Assembly: GCA_020632975.1 (NCBI GenBank)
Contig: JACKEL010000005.1
Span: forward strand, 248,001 to 312,000
DNA: 64,000 bases
Direction of reading: 5' to 3'
DNA from: Myxococcales bacterium
GTDB lineage: Bacteria > Myxococcota_C > UBA6777
Below the pieces are notes generated by a model. That model was not told the origin of the DNA. It saw only the letters and a list, made by a program, of their open reading frames with translations, and made no database searches. Shown here in pieces: positions 63,113 through 64,000 of the stretch (position 1 is its first letter; each line of letters starts with the position of its first letter). A program made the translations under genes and the position numbers.

Positions 63113-63113
63113 C

Positions 63114-63141
63114 TTGCGCTTCAGTGAAAGGGAATTATACT
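63114..63141 (+). promoter_or_regulatory. Sigma70-type promoter in front of secA
   Basis: TTGCGC (63114-63119) and TATACT (63136-63141) have 16 bases between them, starting 2 bases after the hydrolase stop. About 57 bases lie between the -10 element and the secA start. Confidence 0.6.
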
Positions 63142-63198
63142 TTCGCAGTTTCCCACACACGAACAAACCTCATTCCTCTCACATAAAACGAGTCTTTC

Positions 63199-64000
63199 AT
63201 GAGCATCATCAAAATCTTAGGTTCGCTTTTTGGAACCAGCAGCGGACGAAAAATCAAGAAAATGCGCCCGCTCCTGACGCGAATCAATTCACTCGAAAAT
63301 GATATGAAGGCACTTCGAGACGAGGAATTCGTCCCTCGCATGAATGCCTACCGCCAACGCCACGAAAATGGCGAATCTCTCGATAGTTTGCTCCCAGAAG
63401 TCTTCGCTTTAACGCGCGAAGCTTCTGTTCGCGCAACGGGCATGCGTCACTATGATGTCCAGATGATCGGGGGAATCACGCTCCACCAAGGCAAGATCGC
63501 TGAGATGAAAACAGGGGAAGGTAAAACGCTTGTGGCGACTTTGCCCCTCTGTCTCAACGCACTCAGCGGAAAAGGTACCCACCTCGTCACCGTCAACGAC
63601 TATCTCGCACGTCGTGACGCCGACTGGATGAGCAAGATCTACCGTTACCTTGGTCTTTCTGTGGGTACGATCACCCACGAACTCAGCGACACCCAACGAC
63701 GACGCAACTACGCTTGCGACATCACTTACGGGACCAACAACGAGTTTGGTTTCGACTACCTCCGCGACAACATGAAGTTCGGACTTGACGAGTACGTCCA
63801 ACGCGAACTGAACTACGCCATCGTGGACGAGGTTGACTCGATCTTGATCGACGAAGCACGTACGCCTTTGATCATCAGCGGAACCTCTGATGACTCCACA
63901 GAGATGTACTTTGTCGTTGACGCGATCATGCCTCGACTCCAAAAAGGACTTCACTTCTCCGTTGACGAAAAGTCCCGATCTGTCGTCCTTACCGACGAAG
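63199..64000 (+). CDS. secA: Preprotein translocase ATPase SecA (5' part)
   Basis: The first 267 codons of secA run off the window end. The start MSIIKILGSLFGTSSGRKIKKM is read as MSIIKILGSLFG then SGRKIKKM. The motor domain shows the Q-like RHYDVQMIGGITLHQGKIAEM, Walker A MKTGEGKTL, the DYLARRDADWM motif, GTNNEFGFDYLRDNM and the Walker B-type IVDEVDSILIDEARTPLIISG (read in parts). SecA drives export through SecYEG, with the SecD-SecF-YajC set encoded 20 kb upstream. Only a weak ribosome site (CGAG) precedes the ATG. Confidence 0.97.
   Translation, partial: MSIIKILGSLFGTSSGRKIKKMRPLLTRINSLENDMKALRDEEFVPRMNAYRQRHENGESLDSLLPEVFALTREASVRATGMRHYDVQMIGGITLHQGKIAEMKTGEGKTLVATLPLCLNALSGKGTHLVTVNDYLARRDADWMSKIYRYLGLSVGTITHELSDTQRRRNYACDITYGTNNEFGFDYLRDNMKFGLDEYVQRELNYAIVDEVDSILIDEARTPLIISGTSDDSTEMYFVVDAIMPRLQKGLHFSVDEKSRSVVLTDE

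Overview
The window comes from a Gram-negative bacterium, most likely of the Myxococcota / deltaproteobacterial type. This is inferred from gene content, not from a marker-gene tree. The evidence is at least six predicted lipoproteins with clear lipoboxes, a giant outer-membrane protein with a C-terminal beta-barrel, MopE-like Cys/Asp repeats, Cys-rich lipoproteins of the kind common in myxobacteria and relatives, a bacterial XPB helicase, and moderate GC with strong preference for ATC, CTC, GAA and CAA codons. Coding density is high. TTG and GTG starts are common and are usually backed by a good AGGAG-type ribosome site. The window ends inside secA.

Layout. 1-15.3 kb: one 14-kb gene for a surface protein (signal peptide, about 17 DUF11 repeats, SdrD-B-like domains, OmpA-like domain, beta-barrel), followed by a TraX-like membrane protein. 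15.3-28.4 kb: a Cys-rich secreted protein, a methyltransferase-like protein, a tRNA-Lys/tRNA-Glu operon with promoter and terminator, RNase G/E, a lipoprotein, RadA, a MopE-repeat/beta-propeller lipoprotein, a DciA-like protein and a site-2 protease. 28.5-41.5 kb: a membrane/spermidine-synthase fusion, a secreted helical protein, gamma-glutamyltransferase, an M16 zinc protease, a histidine kinase divergent from an XPB helicase, and two lipoproteins. 41.6-49.3 kb: yajC-secD-secF, then an IscB element, then recJ. 49.4-63.1 kb: secreted and lipoproteins, RecO, a fluoride channel, a deoxynucleoside kinase, pterin dehydratase, an AraC regulator beside a thioredoxin-reductase-like flavoprotein with a Tat-type signal, phosphoglucomutase, a metal-site-less M16-like protein, a TerY-C-like zinc ribbon protein and an alpha/beta hydrolase. 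63.2-64.0 kb: start of secA.

Most notable system: a complete-looking IscB RNA-guided nuclease locus (about 45.93-47.54 kb) inserted between secF and recJ. The protein keeps its PLMP, RuvC, bridge-helix and HNH motifs. The 260 bases in front of it fold into a compact series of helices expected of an omega-RNA (HEARO RNA), and near-identical 15-base palindrome cores mark both ends. No TnpA transposase gene lies nearby. The element ends about 20 bases before the recJ start codon.

How genes work together: YajC, SecD, SecF and SecA belong to Sec export, which serves the many exported proteins here. RecJ, RecO, RadA, XPB and DciA form a scattered replication/repair set. Several exported proteins (giant surface protein, MopE lipoprotein, Cys-rich lipoproteins, the M16 pair, GGT) point to a heavily decorated cell envelope. 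All functions are read from sequence motifs; no database search was possible.
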